Part shown: one piece after another, positions 46,500 to 58,539 of the stretch | Layout: each line of letters starts with the position of its first letter | Position numbering within the stretch: the first letter of the stretch is position 1 | Assembly (NCBI GenBank): GCA_964035755.1 | Contig: CAXIVR010000004.1 | Location: 20,505,010-20,569,009, forward strand | Direction: 5' to 3' | Source of the DNA: Teleogryllus oceanicus | Taxonomy: Eukaryota; Arthropoda; Insecta; Orthoptera; Gryllidae | DNA length: 64,000 bases | Notes under the pieces: model-generated | Databases searched by the model: none | The model's input: only the letters and a program-made list of their open reading frames with translations | What the model was told of the DNA's origin: nothing | Program-made: the position numbers and the translations under genes

Positions 46500-47316
46500 C
46501 ATTTTTGCATATAAAAGAGATTCATGAATGTTATAGAAATATACATTATGATTTGTTTCCCAATCCTAAGGACAGTTAAACATGTTAACTTATTTTTAAT
46601 CTAAAATTAACTTATTTACAATCCATGGATCAAACAAACTATCGTTTCTGAAATGAAAGAAAGTCAATCTCTACCATTTGCGCTTATTCTATTGATTTCT
46701 AAATTAAAAATAGTCTTAAACACCATACTTCAAAATGAGCTGTTTGTTAGTCACAGCTTACTATTTTCTTTTAGCTATGGTCTTGTGTCGTTGCCCATCT
46801 TGTAAGTTTCTAAATGTTCTACTGACTGTTCGTGGCCTGTCGACATTTTATAGACTGCGCGTGTGTTAGAATGCAACCACAGTAGTTGAGTTTCATTGTT
46901 GGTTCTGTTAGAAAACACATTCTCTGCCTTGCGTCTACCTCCCCGCCGCCGTGCAGCTACCTATCGCAGGATTTTCCACTTAGCGTTTCGCGTTTGTCCG
47001 CCCCCACCACCACCAAAACCCGCCGCGCTCCGCGTCGCATCTCTTTTGCCTGAGGGTCACAATGGGTCGAAAGGGATCGGCAGGAAAAATAAAAATATTA
47101 AAAACTCAGAGGCAAAAATCTGTTACCAGGGTAGGTACTTGAGAATTCACCAGACGAGCTTCGAAAACTGGGAGGGCCAAGGTTGAAGCTCCAACGGCGA
47201 ATATTTCTATACAATTAGAGACTATACTGAGCATCACAAGAAAAGTAACATTAATTTTAACAATTATACAGAATGCATTATTTAACTTTTGAACTGTATA
47301 AATGTGTATAAACAAC
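46500..47316. other. Unassigned AT-rich to mixed DNA
   Basis: A short GC-richer part at 46930-47050 has a 96-codon frame (46896-47186) without recognisable motif. Confidence 0.4.
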
Positions 47317-47744
47317 CTGTAACAAGTATTGTATTGCAGCCTCCGGGTCAATGACCCCCATCTCGATCAGATTTTTCGTCCAGTTTCCCTGATTCATTGA
47401 GCAAATGCTGAGATGGCCCCTTGTTTTGCTTCTGGACATAAATGTAACTTCATTTTCTGTGCACATCTTCTAGAATTCAGTGGGAAATATAATTATTCTA
47501 ATTATCGTTTCCATGTTGTCGCGGCAGGAAGTATTATTCCGAAGGACAACATGGATAAGAGCCAAAATTTATTGCCCTTTTATCCTTGAAAATAGATTTT
47601 ATTACGTTTTTTTTTTCAATTTCAAGTAGGATATGACTTAGTGTAGGGATCACAGAATTTTGAAAATGTGCACACAATTCACTTTTCCCCATAGCACGTC
47701 ATACGCAGTTTTTAACTGCTTTTTTGACGTTAAATAAATAAATG
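47317..47744 (+). repeat. Dispersed repeat family R1, copy 3
   Basis: 'taacaagtattgtattgcag', 'ccgggtcaatgacccccatc', 'gtccagtttccctgattcat' and 'ctggacataaatgtaactt' match 16678 closely and 3528 less closely. Ends 'gttaaataaataaat'. Confidence 0.75.
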
Positions 47745-47749
47745 TTCTC

Positions 47750-48480
47750 CATCAACTCTGCGGTGGTGGACAGTGCTGTCGCCTGTATCAGCGACTCGGT
47801 GGCACGCTGCTGTGGTCGCATGTTCTCAACGACGAATTGCATTCGAATGGAGGAGAAATCAAATTAAGTCACACTTAATGTAAATCTTTTAATCGTTTAT
47901 TACTAATTGCGTATTGGAAGTTGGAATACCTCTGATAAGAAACTTGTTTCAATTCATTTCAGAATTAACGGGCTCGGCTCAAAATTAAGATAATCGCGTT
48001 ATCATATTCGCTGTGTCAATTATTATAAATTGTGCACGTATTATGATGTTGGTGTAAAAATGACGTTGTTTTACGAAAATGTTGGTTCTGAACTCAGTGG
48101 CGAGAGACGGCATCTTGAAATTTTATGTTTTTATATCTCCAGATAAACTGGAAGTAGCATTGAATTGTCTACAGGCAAGCCCATTATTTCTATTAGTGTA
48201 ACTGATATAATGCAAACACACATCGTACATCATATATCAAACCTTGTTTGAATTGTGAGCTTTTCAAACTCATTCTGGACCATTTCAATGTTCGTTGTTT
48301 CAATGCACGTATGATTCGTGAACATTAACATGTCCCTTATTAGACGTAATTTTATTCTGAATGCGCATTCTGTTTTCCCCTTTGTTTGTATTCTCATACA
48401 TCCACCTGCGCTGGAGCGTACTCTCCTGACGCTCGTGCATTCAACTATTTGTTTGAGCCCCTGCATCCAAATGAGAGAAG
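47750..48480. other. Unassigned DNA
   Basis: Mixed composition, nothing recognised. Confidence 0.4.
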
Positions 48481-50070
48481 AAAGAGCCGTTCGCGCGCAC
48501 TGTGTGGTGCCGAGCCGCCCGCACCTGCAGCCGGCGCAGCGCGCTGCGCCACGTCGAGTGGCGCGCGAGCGTTGTATGAACTCTGGCTTTATGAACGCCC
48601 CCGCGCGCTTCGGCCCCGGCCCCGGACCGCGCCGCTGCCGCCGGCAACACGCCACGCCCCCAACCGCCCTGCAGCCTCCCTGCTGCCACCCCCCCCGCGT
48701 GCGTCGGCCTTCGCCGGAACCCGCACTACTGCCGCTGCCCACACGCCACGCCCCCAACCGCCCTTGCAGCCTCCCTGCTTGCACCCCGGTGCCAGCAGCC
48801 CTTGCCGCACCCGCCACCTCCACCCACCATTCCGTTCCCCACGTGCTTCTTGGCCGCCCCACACGCCACGCCCCCAACCGCCCTTGCAGCCTCCCTGCTT
48901 GCACCCCGGTGCCAGCAGCCCTTGCCGCACCCGCCGCCTCCACCCACCATTCCGTTCCCCGCGTGCGTCGGCCTTCGCCGGAACCCGCACTACTGCCGCT
49001 GCCCACACGCCACGCCCCCCAACCGCCCTTGCAGCCTCCTCGCTGCCACCCCGGTGCCAGCAGCCCTTGCCGCACCCGCCACCTCCACCCACCATTCCGT
49101 TCCCCGCGTGCGTCGGCCCGCCGGCCGCTGCCGCCCCACACGCCACGCCCCCACCGCCCTGCAGCCTCCTGCTGCCCCCGGGCCAGCAGCCCTTGCCGCA
49201 CCCGCCCCTCCACCAACCATTCCGTCCCCCGCGTGCTTCGGCCTTAGCCTGAGACACAGCCGCGGCCATGAACCCCATGTCCCCGATCCCAACCACCCCT
49301 ACAACCTTCCCGCTCACACCATGGCTCCGGCCGCCACTCACACTTGCGTCAATCTTGCTGCACCCGCCGACTCAACCCACCATTCCCGCCCGCACGCTTC
49401 CGTCGCGACACCTCTCCGCTCCCTCCTCCACTCCGCCGATTCATCCCCGCTCCCTTTGGAGAGCCGATTCCTCATCGCAGTTTTCTCCTCTCCCATCAAA
49501 CGCGCTGCCACTGCCGCCCTTGTCGGCCTGCCCGTAATTTCTACCCTTGCCGCTTCTGTCGTCCCTTTCGGCCTTGCCACCCCTTCGCCCTTTCCGTTTT
49601 TTCTGCCCTAACGGCCCTTTTCGATCCCTCTCCGTCCTTGCCATTCTTTCCGTCCATGCCGCCCTTAGCATCCTCGCTCCCTCTGCCGTTATTTTCGTCC
49701 TTGCTGAACTTGCCACCGTCACTTCCTGCAACCACGGAACCCTTGCTGCCCCCGTCACTCCCTCTCCCCCCCCGCCTTCCCCCTCCCTTCCTACCGCCCC
49801 GTCCGCAGTAACGACAGCTTCGCTGCCACCTTGTCGTTCGCCTCCACCGCGACCGTCATCTGTGCCGCCATCACTACCCTCCCCGTATTCAACGACGCTT
49901 CTCTCGCCGCACCTTCCTACACCACTGTCCTCCCAAGTTGCTCTGTTTGCCTCCGTGGGTGGAGCTATTAGTCTCCACAATATTCAACATTTATTCAACC
50001 TGTTCTTCTTTGGCTCGACAGCCTGGTACGTGCCTTGGCCGACCAGCGGCAACCCTGCCTCTCGACCATA
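48480..50070. other. Large GC-rich block with imperfect tandem repeats
   Basis: CpG-dense start (48480-48650). Units beginning 'ccacgcccccaaccgccct' then follow at about 48651, 48748, 48868, 49010 and 49141, spaced about 97, 120, 142 and 131 bp, with 'gtgccagcagcccttgccgc' and 'acccaccattccgttcccc' in most. The rest to 50070 is C-rich. Frames of 250-328 codons exist on both strands (Pro/Ala/His or Gly/Arg/Trp rich) and have no domain I can recognise. I treat this as a repeat-driven GC block. Confidence 0.6.
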
Positions 50071-50204
50071 GGATAAGGGGTTCGTGTGGTTAGTACGGAG
50101 ATATCCCTTCACCGTATATACTGGTCTTCATAATCTTAGTGTAGACTTCCTCATCGTGGCACAGAAGATATCCTAGGCCAGTTGTAAGGAAAGCTCACAG
50201 GTAT

Positions 50205-50285
50205 AATTTTCGTCGGCCGGGAATCGAATCCTGTGCCGGGGAAAGCGAGCTCCCTAACCAACAAGCCACCCAGGGAGGCATTCAT
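50205..50285 (-). mobile_element. tRNA-like SINE head, third type
   Basis: On the minus strand the A-box-like word TGGCTTGTTGG is at 50258-50268 and the B box GGATTCGATTCC is at 50220-50231, in tRNA order and spacing. The 5' word 'cctccctggg' precedes it. A body probably continues to about 50070, but no tail or duplication was found. It could also be a tRNA pseudogene. Confidence 0.55.
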
Positions 50286-50649
50286 TCAACCACTACACCT
50301 ATTTAATTCAACACAGAGGCGCACTGTTATGAAAATGCCAGCAATCGGAAGAGAAATAAATTGTAGATTCAAAGTTAGAAATTCATGTTAGAAAATCACA
50401 TCGATATTTTAGCTAGATAATAGTTAAGAAATATGAGATCTAAATGAGTTCGTGCCTCTAGACTTGTATTATACATTTAGCCCCTTAGGACTAATACATT
50501 TACTTTCTCGTCCTTCATAAAAGAGAAGATATTGTAATCGGGCATCAGACAATGATGGAATTCCGACAGAACAACTGATGGCCGGGCCTGGTGGCCAACA
50601 CGTGGATATATCTTGTTCCTGTATTTTCTCTATCACGTTGTCAAAATCC

Positions 50650-50731
50650 ATTTTTTGTGGGTCCTTAAAACAGAAAAAAATTATTGAAGGCAAAACGTCT
50701 GTTTGTCCGTCTGTCTGTGTGACTGTTTCCA

Positions 50732-50762
<31 letters not shown>

Positions 50763-50800
50763 GACTCTCTGTCTGTCTGTCTGTCTGTCTCCGTCCGCCT
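50650..50800 (-). repeat. (GTCT)n/(GGAC)n microsatellite with conserved flank
   Basis: The reverse complement reads 'gacggacaaacagacgtttt' then 'gccttcaat', matching the right flank of 22479-22507. Together the two loci define a repeat family with a tetranucleotide run. Confidence 0.6.
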
Positions 50801-51880
50801 ATCTGTCTGCTGCTCTGACTACCTCCGTCTAAACCGTTCGGTCTATTTGCTCCAAACTTGATATCCCTGTATCGATTTAAATGAATTCAGCGGAAATACC
50901 TGAAACTGCTTAGAGTAAGTTAATGTATTTCGAAGAATGTTAAATGACTTTCTGATGATGTTCAGAAGTGAGTTCTAGCGCTCAGAATTTGAAAATGTGG
51001 GAGATGGAGTTTTATAAATTTCCTGCATATATGGTTACAGTACCTGCATATTTTCAGAATGAATTGACTTGCTGTAAAAGATAAATGATCGATTCTATTG
51101 TGAAACGTTTATTAGATGTATCTATAATTTCATCCCGGACACGTTTTTCACGTTCGTTCAAATCTGCTGAAAACCTTATATCTATGTTTGTGTCAGTTTA
51201 CGTTTTCAAACTTCTTTTTTTCTTCTCTGTGCAGAGCACAATAAAATTACAGAAGCGTTTTCTAAAAATAATTTGAAATATACTTTCTTTTTCAATACTC
51301 AATTTTTGTTCCAAATTCAGATGAGTACATAACGGAAAAAATTGTAAAAAGTTTCATTTACAAATTCATTTATTTTCTATTTAAAAAGAGCTTTTAATAA
51401 ATATGAGTGCTTTATCTATGCCTATATTGATGCTTTACTTAAACGATGTCACTTATGTCAATATTTACAAATTCAAACATCACACACATAGACTAATTAT
51501 GGGGAAATAGTTTTCATTCCGGGACATAGAAAGTAAAATGGAGAAGCTAATAATATAGTTTTCAATTTCTTTCATTGCCAAATTAAGTTTAAATATCTTC
51601 AATCTGATGATGGTGTTAGGCTTCAAACAGAAAATAATTACTCAGAGCATTTCACCACTGGTAGTGCCTTAAAACAGTCAAAAACGTGTTTTTCTGAAAA
51701 TTTCCCCACAATATTCTAAAACGTTTTGTTTAAAAATAGTGGAAATCGGTGCGTCTGGTCGAGAGAAATCGTATGAGCTATGATAACCTTGGTGCTCTTA
51801 CGTTCTCAGAACGCATTTCAGGTGCTTACACCCCCTCTATAACGTTTTTCCTCCAAAATTCTCTTATAATATTCTGCAAT
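50800..51880. other. AT-rich stretch without recognised features
   Basis: Nothing assignable. Confidence 0.45.
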
Positions 51881-52390
51881 TATTGGGAGTAATGGTCAGT
51901 TTCCATCCAATGGAAGACCGTCTCGCGTTGAATGGCAACTCACACTCCCCTAACGAAGACCGGAAGAAGCCTATTCTCAACGGCAGGACGTACACACACA
52001 AGTTATTCTCTTCCTGTTTGTAAGACTTGCGATTTGAAAAATTGACATAGTCGATTGCACTGGTCACCTTTAGTTTACGAGGCCAGTAGGCTGAGCCAGC
52101 CAGTGCAGCACGGGGATGGTATCTGGACGCGCGGAGACGGCGCGCAGGTATTTTCGCAATTGACACCGCAAATGGAGCGCGCCATCGATCTAATCAGCGA
52201 TACGACCGGATAAACAGGCGCCCCCACCGCGCCAGCTGTCCCGAGCGCCGCTGCCGCTGGCGGAGATGGGGCCGCTGGCGGCGCTGTGGCTGATCAATCG
52301 CCATCAACGCGGCGCCGACCTTTGGGGGCGGGGTCAGCGGAGTGCACCGGCCACGCCCGGGGAGGGGAGGTGGTCGAGGACGTCGCCGTG
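51880..52390. other. Unique block grading into CpG-rich DNA
   Basis: Balanced composition, then 'gacgcgcggagacggcgcg' and 'ccatcgatctaatcagcg'. Possible regulatory element; no open frame of note. Confidence 0.3.
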
Positions 52391-53060
52391 GATGATTTTA
52401 GGGAAGGTGATGGTGGAGGTGGATGGCTTTGGGGTGGTGCAGGTGGATATCATGAGGACAGAGGTTGGCGGGTTGGGAAGATAGATGCCATTGAAGAAGA
52501 GGATAGTGGAAATGAATGCTGTTGGGGAAGTGGATGGTCTTGCGGTGATGGAGGTGGATGTCATGGGAAAGGCGTTGGTGGAAGTGGATGGTTCGGAGGG
52601 TAGTGGAGGTGGAAGGGAAGAGGTTTTAAAGGGGGGGGAGCCATTGTGGAAGAGGTTGGGGAAAGGTTTCGTGGTAGTGAGGAAGGGGATGGTGGTGATG
52701 GAAGTCATTGGATAGTGTATACTGCAGGAGTATTGGAGAATGGTTTGAAAGAAGTGAATGATTTTAGAGAGGGTATCGGAAGTGCATTCCATTGGGGAAA
52801 TGTAAGCTGGAAGGGGATGGCCGTGGGTTAAGGATGATGCAGGAGGGTGTCGTTGGGGAAGAGGCTGTTGGAGGTGGATGCCATTGCCAAAGGGGTTGAT
52901 GGAAAGGAATGGAAGAGAATAGTTGTGGATGCCGTAGGGAAAGGAATATTGGGTGTAGTGGGTGTTGTGGAAAGACTTTGGAAAAGTGTCTTTGGGGGGT
53001 TTGGAATTGGGGAATGGGGATAAAATACGGACAGCGGGGTGGAAGAGGATAATGAAGGTA
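52390..53060. repeat. Degenerate G-rich minisatellite (GGTGGAGGTGGATGG-type)
   Basis: Loosely periodic phrases such as 'gtggaggtggatg', 'ggaagtggatgg' and 'gatgccattgg' recur every 24-36 bp. The 265-codon minus-strand frame (His/Pro/Phe/Ser rich) follows from this composition. Confidence 0.6.
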
Positions 53061-53619
53061 ATGGTAGAGGTTATTGACTTTGCAGAAGGGTGGTGTGAAT
53101 GTTTCTGTGGCAGGGAAAGGTGGAAAAACATGTGTTGTGTTGAGACCGAACACGAAATGATGGGAATAATAGTAATAGTGTCCGAAAACAGAAACCTGAA
53201 AGCGGCGTTTGCAGATCTGAGAAAAATGATGGAGGAGTCTGGGGAGCGGGCAGACGCTATTAAAAAATGAGGGAAGAAGTAAAGAATTACATTGGAAATC
53301 AGTCTGGTGAATTACTGCGACATACGTGGCGGATACGGAATGAAGAAATGTTACGAGGTGCAGAAAGGGGAACTGGAATGAGATGACACTGGAGAAAGGA
53401 TGAATTAGAAGACACTGAAGGAAGGTGAAGTGGATTGATGGAGACTGAAAAGGGTGACTGACCTACTGAAAGGGAAAAGTAAGGTAATTGAGTAGGGGTG
53501 ATGGTCATGCAGTCAGAAAAAAGTAACAAATTTAAAGTAATGAAGTGAATGAAAGCAAAGAATGAGATTGAAAAAAAAGGAAAGTGAATTGAAAGTGGAA
53601 AGGAAGAGAGAGGAGCGTG

Positions 53620-54090
53620 GGCTGCACAGGCGGCATGTGGGGGTTTAGACGCAGGGGTGCATTCAGAACTGTGGAAATGGGCGAGGAGGGCGGCCAGACC
53701 TGCATTGACCCGACCTCCGCCGCCGCTCGCCAGGGTGAGGATATAACACAATTAGGGGCCGTTTCGCGCAGCTGATTCGCGCAGCGGCTGGCGGGGTGGG
53801 GTTGGGGGCAGGTCGGTAATGAAACGGGCGCCTCCCGCCCCGGGCAGCCAGGGACCTTTCGACCCCCCACCCCCCCTCCCCAGCCCCTCCCGCCACCGCC
53901 GCCGATGTCCGCGTGTAGATAAGCTAATTGCTTCGCCGGCTGTCCGGTGTCGCGGCGGGCTACGAACCGCGGACCCTGCATGGCGGGCGGTGGAAGGCGA
54001 AGTTTTGGGGGCGCGGGGGGAGCCGCCTGATGGAGCGTACGTGAGGGGAGTATTGCGAAGAACGGAGTGGGCAGGAGCTTAGGAACTCTG
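53620..54090. other. CpG-rich block
   Basis: GC-rich with 'cgtttcgcgcagctgattcg', a 'gataagctaattgcttcg' stretch (about 53918-53935) and 'ctacgaaccgcggacc'. The 189-codon minus frame here has a Gly run and no recognisable domain. Confidence 0.35.
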
Positions 54091-54099
54091 CCCCTCGTC

Positions 54100-55005
54100 A
54101 TAAGGGCATCCTGGACGCAGGAACTGGCATTTGGAGTAATGCTATTTTCAGTTCAAGACCGTGTTTAAGTGAAAATGTATGCACACAAATACACCATAAA
54201 ATATTGAGATAATGAAATTTCAACTAAATTTTCATCCGAAATTCAGTTCAAAGAAAAAAGTGATGAAGCGCTATGCATCACCTAATGTTACGGTTCTTTA
54301 TTTGAAATGTACGGTCTGTGAACTGAAGTGAATAGAGATGAAGTGAACTGCACAATGCATCTAAAATAATTTGTGATAAGCCCAGAGCCCAGCGGAGCTC
54401 AGTTTTGGGGACGATCAAAAATATAACAGGATTCGGAGAAGGTACTCTTTCAATATACACATTTAATTAAATGAACTTAATGGACAACAATATTGTTTTC
54501 AAGAGATGACAATGTTAACTTCTGTAGTGAGCATGTTACCACCTGAAAGAGGATGAAATACACTGGTCTACTGTACTGTATACCGAAGTTGAATATCGTC
54601 CTATTCCGCAGCACTTGATACACTGAGAAGTCTTCCAGTGATTGGAAAGACTTGGATAATTATCCACATAATTCACAGACACCTTGCCGTGTGTGGCACA
54701 AAACAAGTCACACGAGAACGGCAAAGTTCAATTGCTCATGAGCGGAACAAGTTATGATGGGTGTCGGAACTGTCCACAAATACTTGGTATGTGCGCAACA
54801 CATTAATTGCACGCGTGTGAAATAAAAATAAAGATGCAGAAAACGACAATTTCGCGTACGATGGATCTTTATCAGAAGTACACCAAATAGCCCACCTGTG
54901 CTTATAAAACAAATATTGAACGTCTAGTTTCATTAAAAACTCAAAAACTGCACACTTAAGCGTGAAAAAGGAAGTTCAAACGAACAGAAAATGCGTCTTC
55001 ACGCC
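54100..55005. other. AT-rich stretch without recognised features
   Basis: Nothing assignable. Confidence 0.45.
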
Positions 55006-55009
55006 AAGG

Positions 55010-55230
55010 AGTAAACTCGCCAACTGCAGTAGGGTTGGCGCGGCCGACCCGCAGCTTCCACTCATTCCGCTGGCAGCGATCGGAGCGCGCTCAGGTGACA
55101 GAGATTCAGAGCAGCAGCGCGAGCGGGTGGATCACGCGGAGGGCGTGGCGAGGCGCGCGAGGCGACACGGGAGACAGCACTGCAGTAAAAAAGAGCCCAT
55201 GGTGAGACAGCAGCGTTGAAACTCAGGTGC
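55010..55230. other. CpG-rich block next to a SINE
   Basis: 'gttggcgcggccgacc', 'gcagcgcgagcgggtgg'. No frame of note. Confidence 0.3.
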
Positions 55231-55318
55231 TGCGAGTGGCGGAGGGTTTGTGGTCGGGTGGAATGGGGTGTGCGGTTAAGGAAAATTATTTTAGGGCGGA
55301 GTTGTGGAAGGGGTTGTG

Positions 55319-55880
55319 ATTGATTGATTTTTTCGTGTTTCCGGGCGCGTCAACTGCTTTGATACCGTTAGTGAAGTGCATGTTTTTTCTCGGGAGATGG
55401 CGGTGATCTTCCCCCACTGGATGGCGAGATCTGGCGCCGACCTGCCGTCGGCTAGTGGGGTTTCCCACTAACCAGGACTCTCCCACCAGCGGGGCAACGC
55501 CCCAGCCGGGACAAGCTCTAAGCTCCCGACCGGTCTCCCGGAGTATGTGGTAGTATAGTGCATGTTAGTGTAAGTGTGTGTGTGTGTGTGGAAGGGGAGA
55601 GGATATGACAAGGAAGAGGAAAGAAAGATCGCGCGCGGTCCGTGGCCCGTTGGGTAGGGTACTGCTCCGGCATTCGCCTGGTGTTGATCGGAGAAAGCAC
55701 GGAAAACTACCGATCAGAGCAGCCGGCCGCTAGAATTCTCCTCCAGACAGCAACTGAACTCAACTTAGGTGAAAAGCTGGTGTCGAAAATCCTGCCTCGG
55801 TCAGGATTCGAACCCAGGACCTCCCGGTCAGAGGCGCTGCAGCGACATCAGTTGATGCACTGAGCTACCGCTCCCGGTGC
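55319..55880 (-). mobile_element. Full-length long tRNA-derived SINE, minus strand
   Basis: The plus strand begins '(gatt)n' and 'ttttttcgtgtttccgg' and ends at the head, 'tgagctaccgctcccgg'. A 9-bp duplication, ggggttgtg, occurs at 55310-55318 and 55881-55889. The B box region reads 'ggattcgaacc', close to consensus. Among the best preserved copies. Confidence 0.93.
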
Positions 55881-55889
55881 GGGGTTGTG

Positions 55890-57690
55890 GTGGGGCAAAA
55901 TTCTGATAAAACGAGAATGTGATAAGGCAGGCTGATGGTTGTGCGAACATGTAGTAGGGTAGGACGTGACAGGACGGGGACTGATAGGTCGGATGTGTTT
56001 CATTGCTTGGATGGAGAGGGTGTGGTCGTCAACGGTGGGGGCGTGGCTGCAGGAGGACAGAACAGGGCGAGGACGTGACAGATCGAGTACATGACCGGCC
56101 CTGAAAATATGGCGAGGACGGTGTAGGAAGGGCACCAAGATGCGAGAGGGCGGTGAGCTGGGTGCACGACACGTGCCGGCACGAGAGGACATATCTCGTG
56201 GCAGGGCACAGCGCGGGGGAGGTTGTGCTGGCTGGGAGCGAGGGCAGGAAGCAGTGATACTGGGACGTAGAGAAGTGAAAAACTTTTGTGGCAATCCATA
56301 CTACATGACAGGTAGCTAGGTCATCTAATGATAGAAACAAGACAGCTTTCGAAACTTCGTGTAATTTGAAATTGAAATAATTGATGGAGGAAACAACAAT
56401 AAACAGGCGGATTTTGATTATTCTTAATTCCAAGGAACTATATTTTTTGATGTATAATAAAGCTTAATAAGGACAATCATTTAAAACATTTCTTTTAAAG
56501 CGGAAGACGTCGTTGTATTCGGGGAACTTCGGCAACGAGCCACAAGTTCATTGTAACGGAGTGAAAAGGAAGCAGGGAATTGAAAAGAGGAGAGTGAGGT
56601 GAAAAAAATCGCGATGACAGTCTGAAAAGTAGAACATATTGTGACATGGAGTGTGGCAAAGCAAAGAGGGCAGTTGCATAGGGGCGTGAAGTGGAATATG
56701 AGAGGGAGAAAGACGAGGCCTAGAATAGCAGGGAGAGAGAACAAACTACAGCGCGGTTTCGCGTATCGGAATGACTCATGATGGAGGACATTAGGTGAGA
56801 CGTGGACTATCACAAACACCCAGCAATATATGTTCGCTCGCGCTCGGCGATCTATGTTAAGGCTGCCACCGAATGAAACTTGAACAGAAACGTTAAATCC
56901 GGTTGCATTCATTCTAGTCAAAAGCTGGACTGTTCTCATTCGGTCAGACGTTGTCTGCAGCAGATGCTACCAACTTTCAATACTCATCGCTGTATCACAT
57001 ACGTAAAAAGCTTCATTCAATTGCTCGGGACACATTGCCTTAACTGTTTCTGAGAAACGCGAACAATTTCCAGCGACTTGCTCGAGTTCTTGCAACTCCT
57101 CTCACTCAGCGAGCTCTTGCAACTCCTCTTACTCTGCACTATTATTGGGTTTGAAGACGTTACCCTGTTATTCCTGTGTGCATTTCTGTGACGCAAATTA
57201 ACTTACTCCCATTAATATGATTTCATCATGAGGTGTGAATGATCGAAAGTAACTTAATCGTGAGATTTGTTATACTGGTCACCTGAGCATTGTCCCCTGT
57301 TTTTATAAAAATAAGAAATTGATTGTGTTAAAAATGGTGAGTTTAGAACAAAAGTGTATTCGGCGGAACGTGGACAAATTACAATTATTAGTAGTGTAAT
57401 TATTATTTATATGTATCTAATTATATTGAAATAATATTTTCTTATTTAAAAAAAGCATTTGTTTCCTCCACATTTCTTAGTTGTATTTTGCAAAGTTTCT
57501 ATTATATTTTAATTAGTTGATTAATTTTAATGGTCAGGATAACATATTCACATTAAATAGGAAATGTTAACAACACATAATTTGCAATTCTTGCATTTAT
57601 TTGACTTTTGTGTACAATTTGTGGTAGCTGAATTGCGTCAGACCTCCTGACTCAGAGGATCGTTTGGGTTATTATTTCCCGCTGCCATCA
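55890..57690. other. Mixed to AT-rich stretch without recognised features
   Basis: Purine-rich part (56000-56260) and AT-rich part. No frame convincing, no repeat seen. Confidence 0.4.
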
Positions 57691-58530
57691 CCATCACCAC
57701 AACTGCCACTTTGACACTCATTCGCCCGCCGCCGGTGAGGCTTCGCCGTCGTCGCCCTAATTCCGCCCACCGCGCCTGCCCTCTCCTCCCCGCCCCTTGG
57801 CCGGCGACTCGCTCCCTTGGGGCGCAGTTCATTAACGGAGTAACCGTGACAGGCGGCGCTCGCCTGGCGCGCGACTCCACTGGCCTGCTATTCGATTCCC
57901 GGCGCTGATGGCGGCTGCCAATGGGCCTCTGATCTGAGGCCGCCCCGGAACCGCCCTCGTCCACTTCCATCACTGCTCGCCCCATCATCTCCGCCACCTC
58001 CCCCGCATCCTCCACCTCTCCCCCGCCTCCCTCCCCGCCTCCCCGTCCCCGCCTCCCACGTCCCCGCCTCCCACGTCCCCGCCTCCCACGTCCCCGCCTC
58101 CCACGTCCCCGCCTCCCACGTCCCCGCCCCCCACTGCCAGCGCCGGTGCCGCCTCCACCACTGCCACGCCCACTCGTGCTGCGGTCGGTCGGTGAGGTTT
58201 CGTGTGATTTTCCTCATTGTCCGCCGTCAAATGAGATCGTTTGTGACGGACGAGGTCCGCTTTGTGCGCAGTCGCTCGGGTTTTTTCCCTCTGGCCAACG
58301 CAACCTCGCGCCGCTGCGGCACGCGCGTTGGCTTTGTGGCTGCGTGGGATCCATTCAGCGCCGCCGCACTCCTCGCGCGTGGCAGCGCGCCGCTGCGTTA
58401 TTGCGCGTTCCTTACAATTAGCGTCAGCCAAGATCACTTGTTGGCTGCGTCGGGTGTGTATGGCGACCCCTTGTAGCACGTGGGTGCTGGGGGGCGGGCG
58501 GTGTGGAGATTAAAAGCATGCCATTTTTGC
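57690..58530. other. CpG-rich block with a 15-bp tandem repeat
   Basis: CpG-dense, with 'cttacaattagcgtcagcc' near 58410 and 'cagttcattaacggag' near 57825 as AT islands. In the middle are five units of cccgcctcccacgtc (58048-58122), read as GDVGG repeats on the minus strand. Candidate regulatory or promoter DNA; no gene proven. Confidence 0.4.
58048..58122. repeat. 15-bp tandem repeat, five exact units
   Basis: Unit cccgcctcccacgtc. Flanking 'cccgcctccc..' versions are diverged. Confidence 0.95.
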
Positions 58531-58539
58531 GCGTTATGA

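Noticed and set aside
48230..49811. Long frames of 250-328 codons on both strands
   Set aside because: GC-rich tandem repeat composition, low-complexity translation (Pro/Ala/His or Gly/Arg/Trp), no recognisable domain.
50205..50285. A functional tRNA gene
   Set aside because: A and B boxes fit but I could not form a convincing acceptor stem; more likely a SINE head or pseudogene.
53532..54101. 189-codon minus-strand frame
   Set aside because: Low-complexity Gly/Pro stretches in a CpG-rich block, with competing frames on the other strand.
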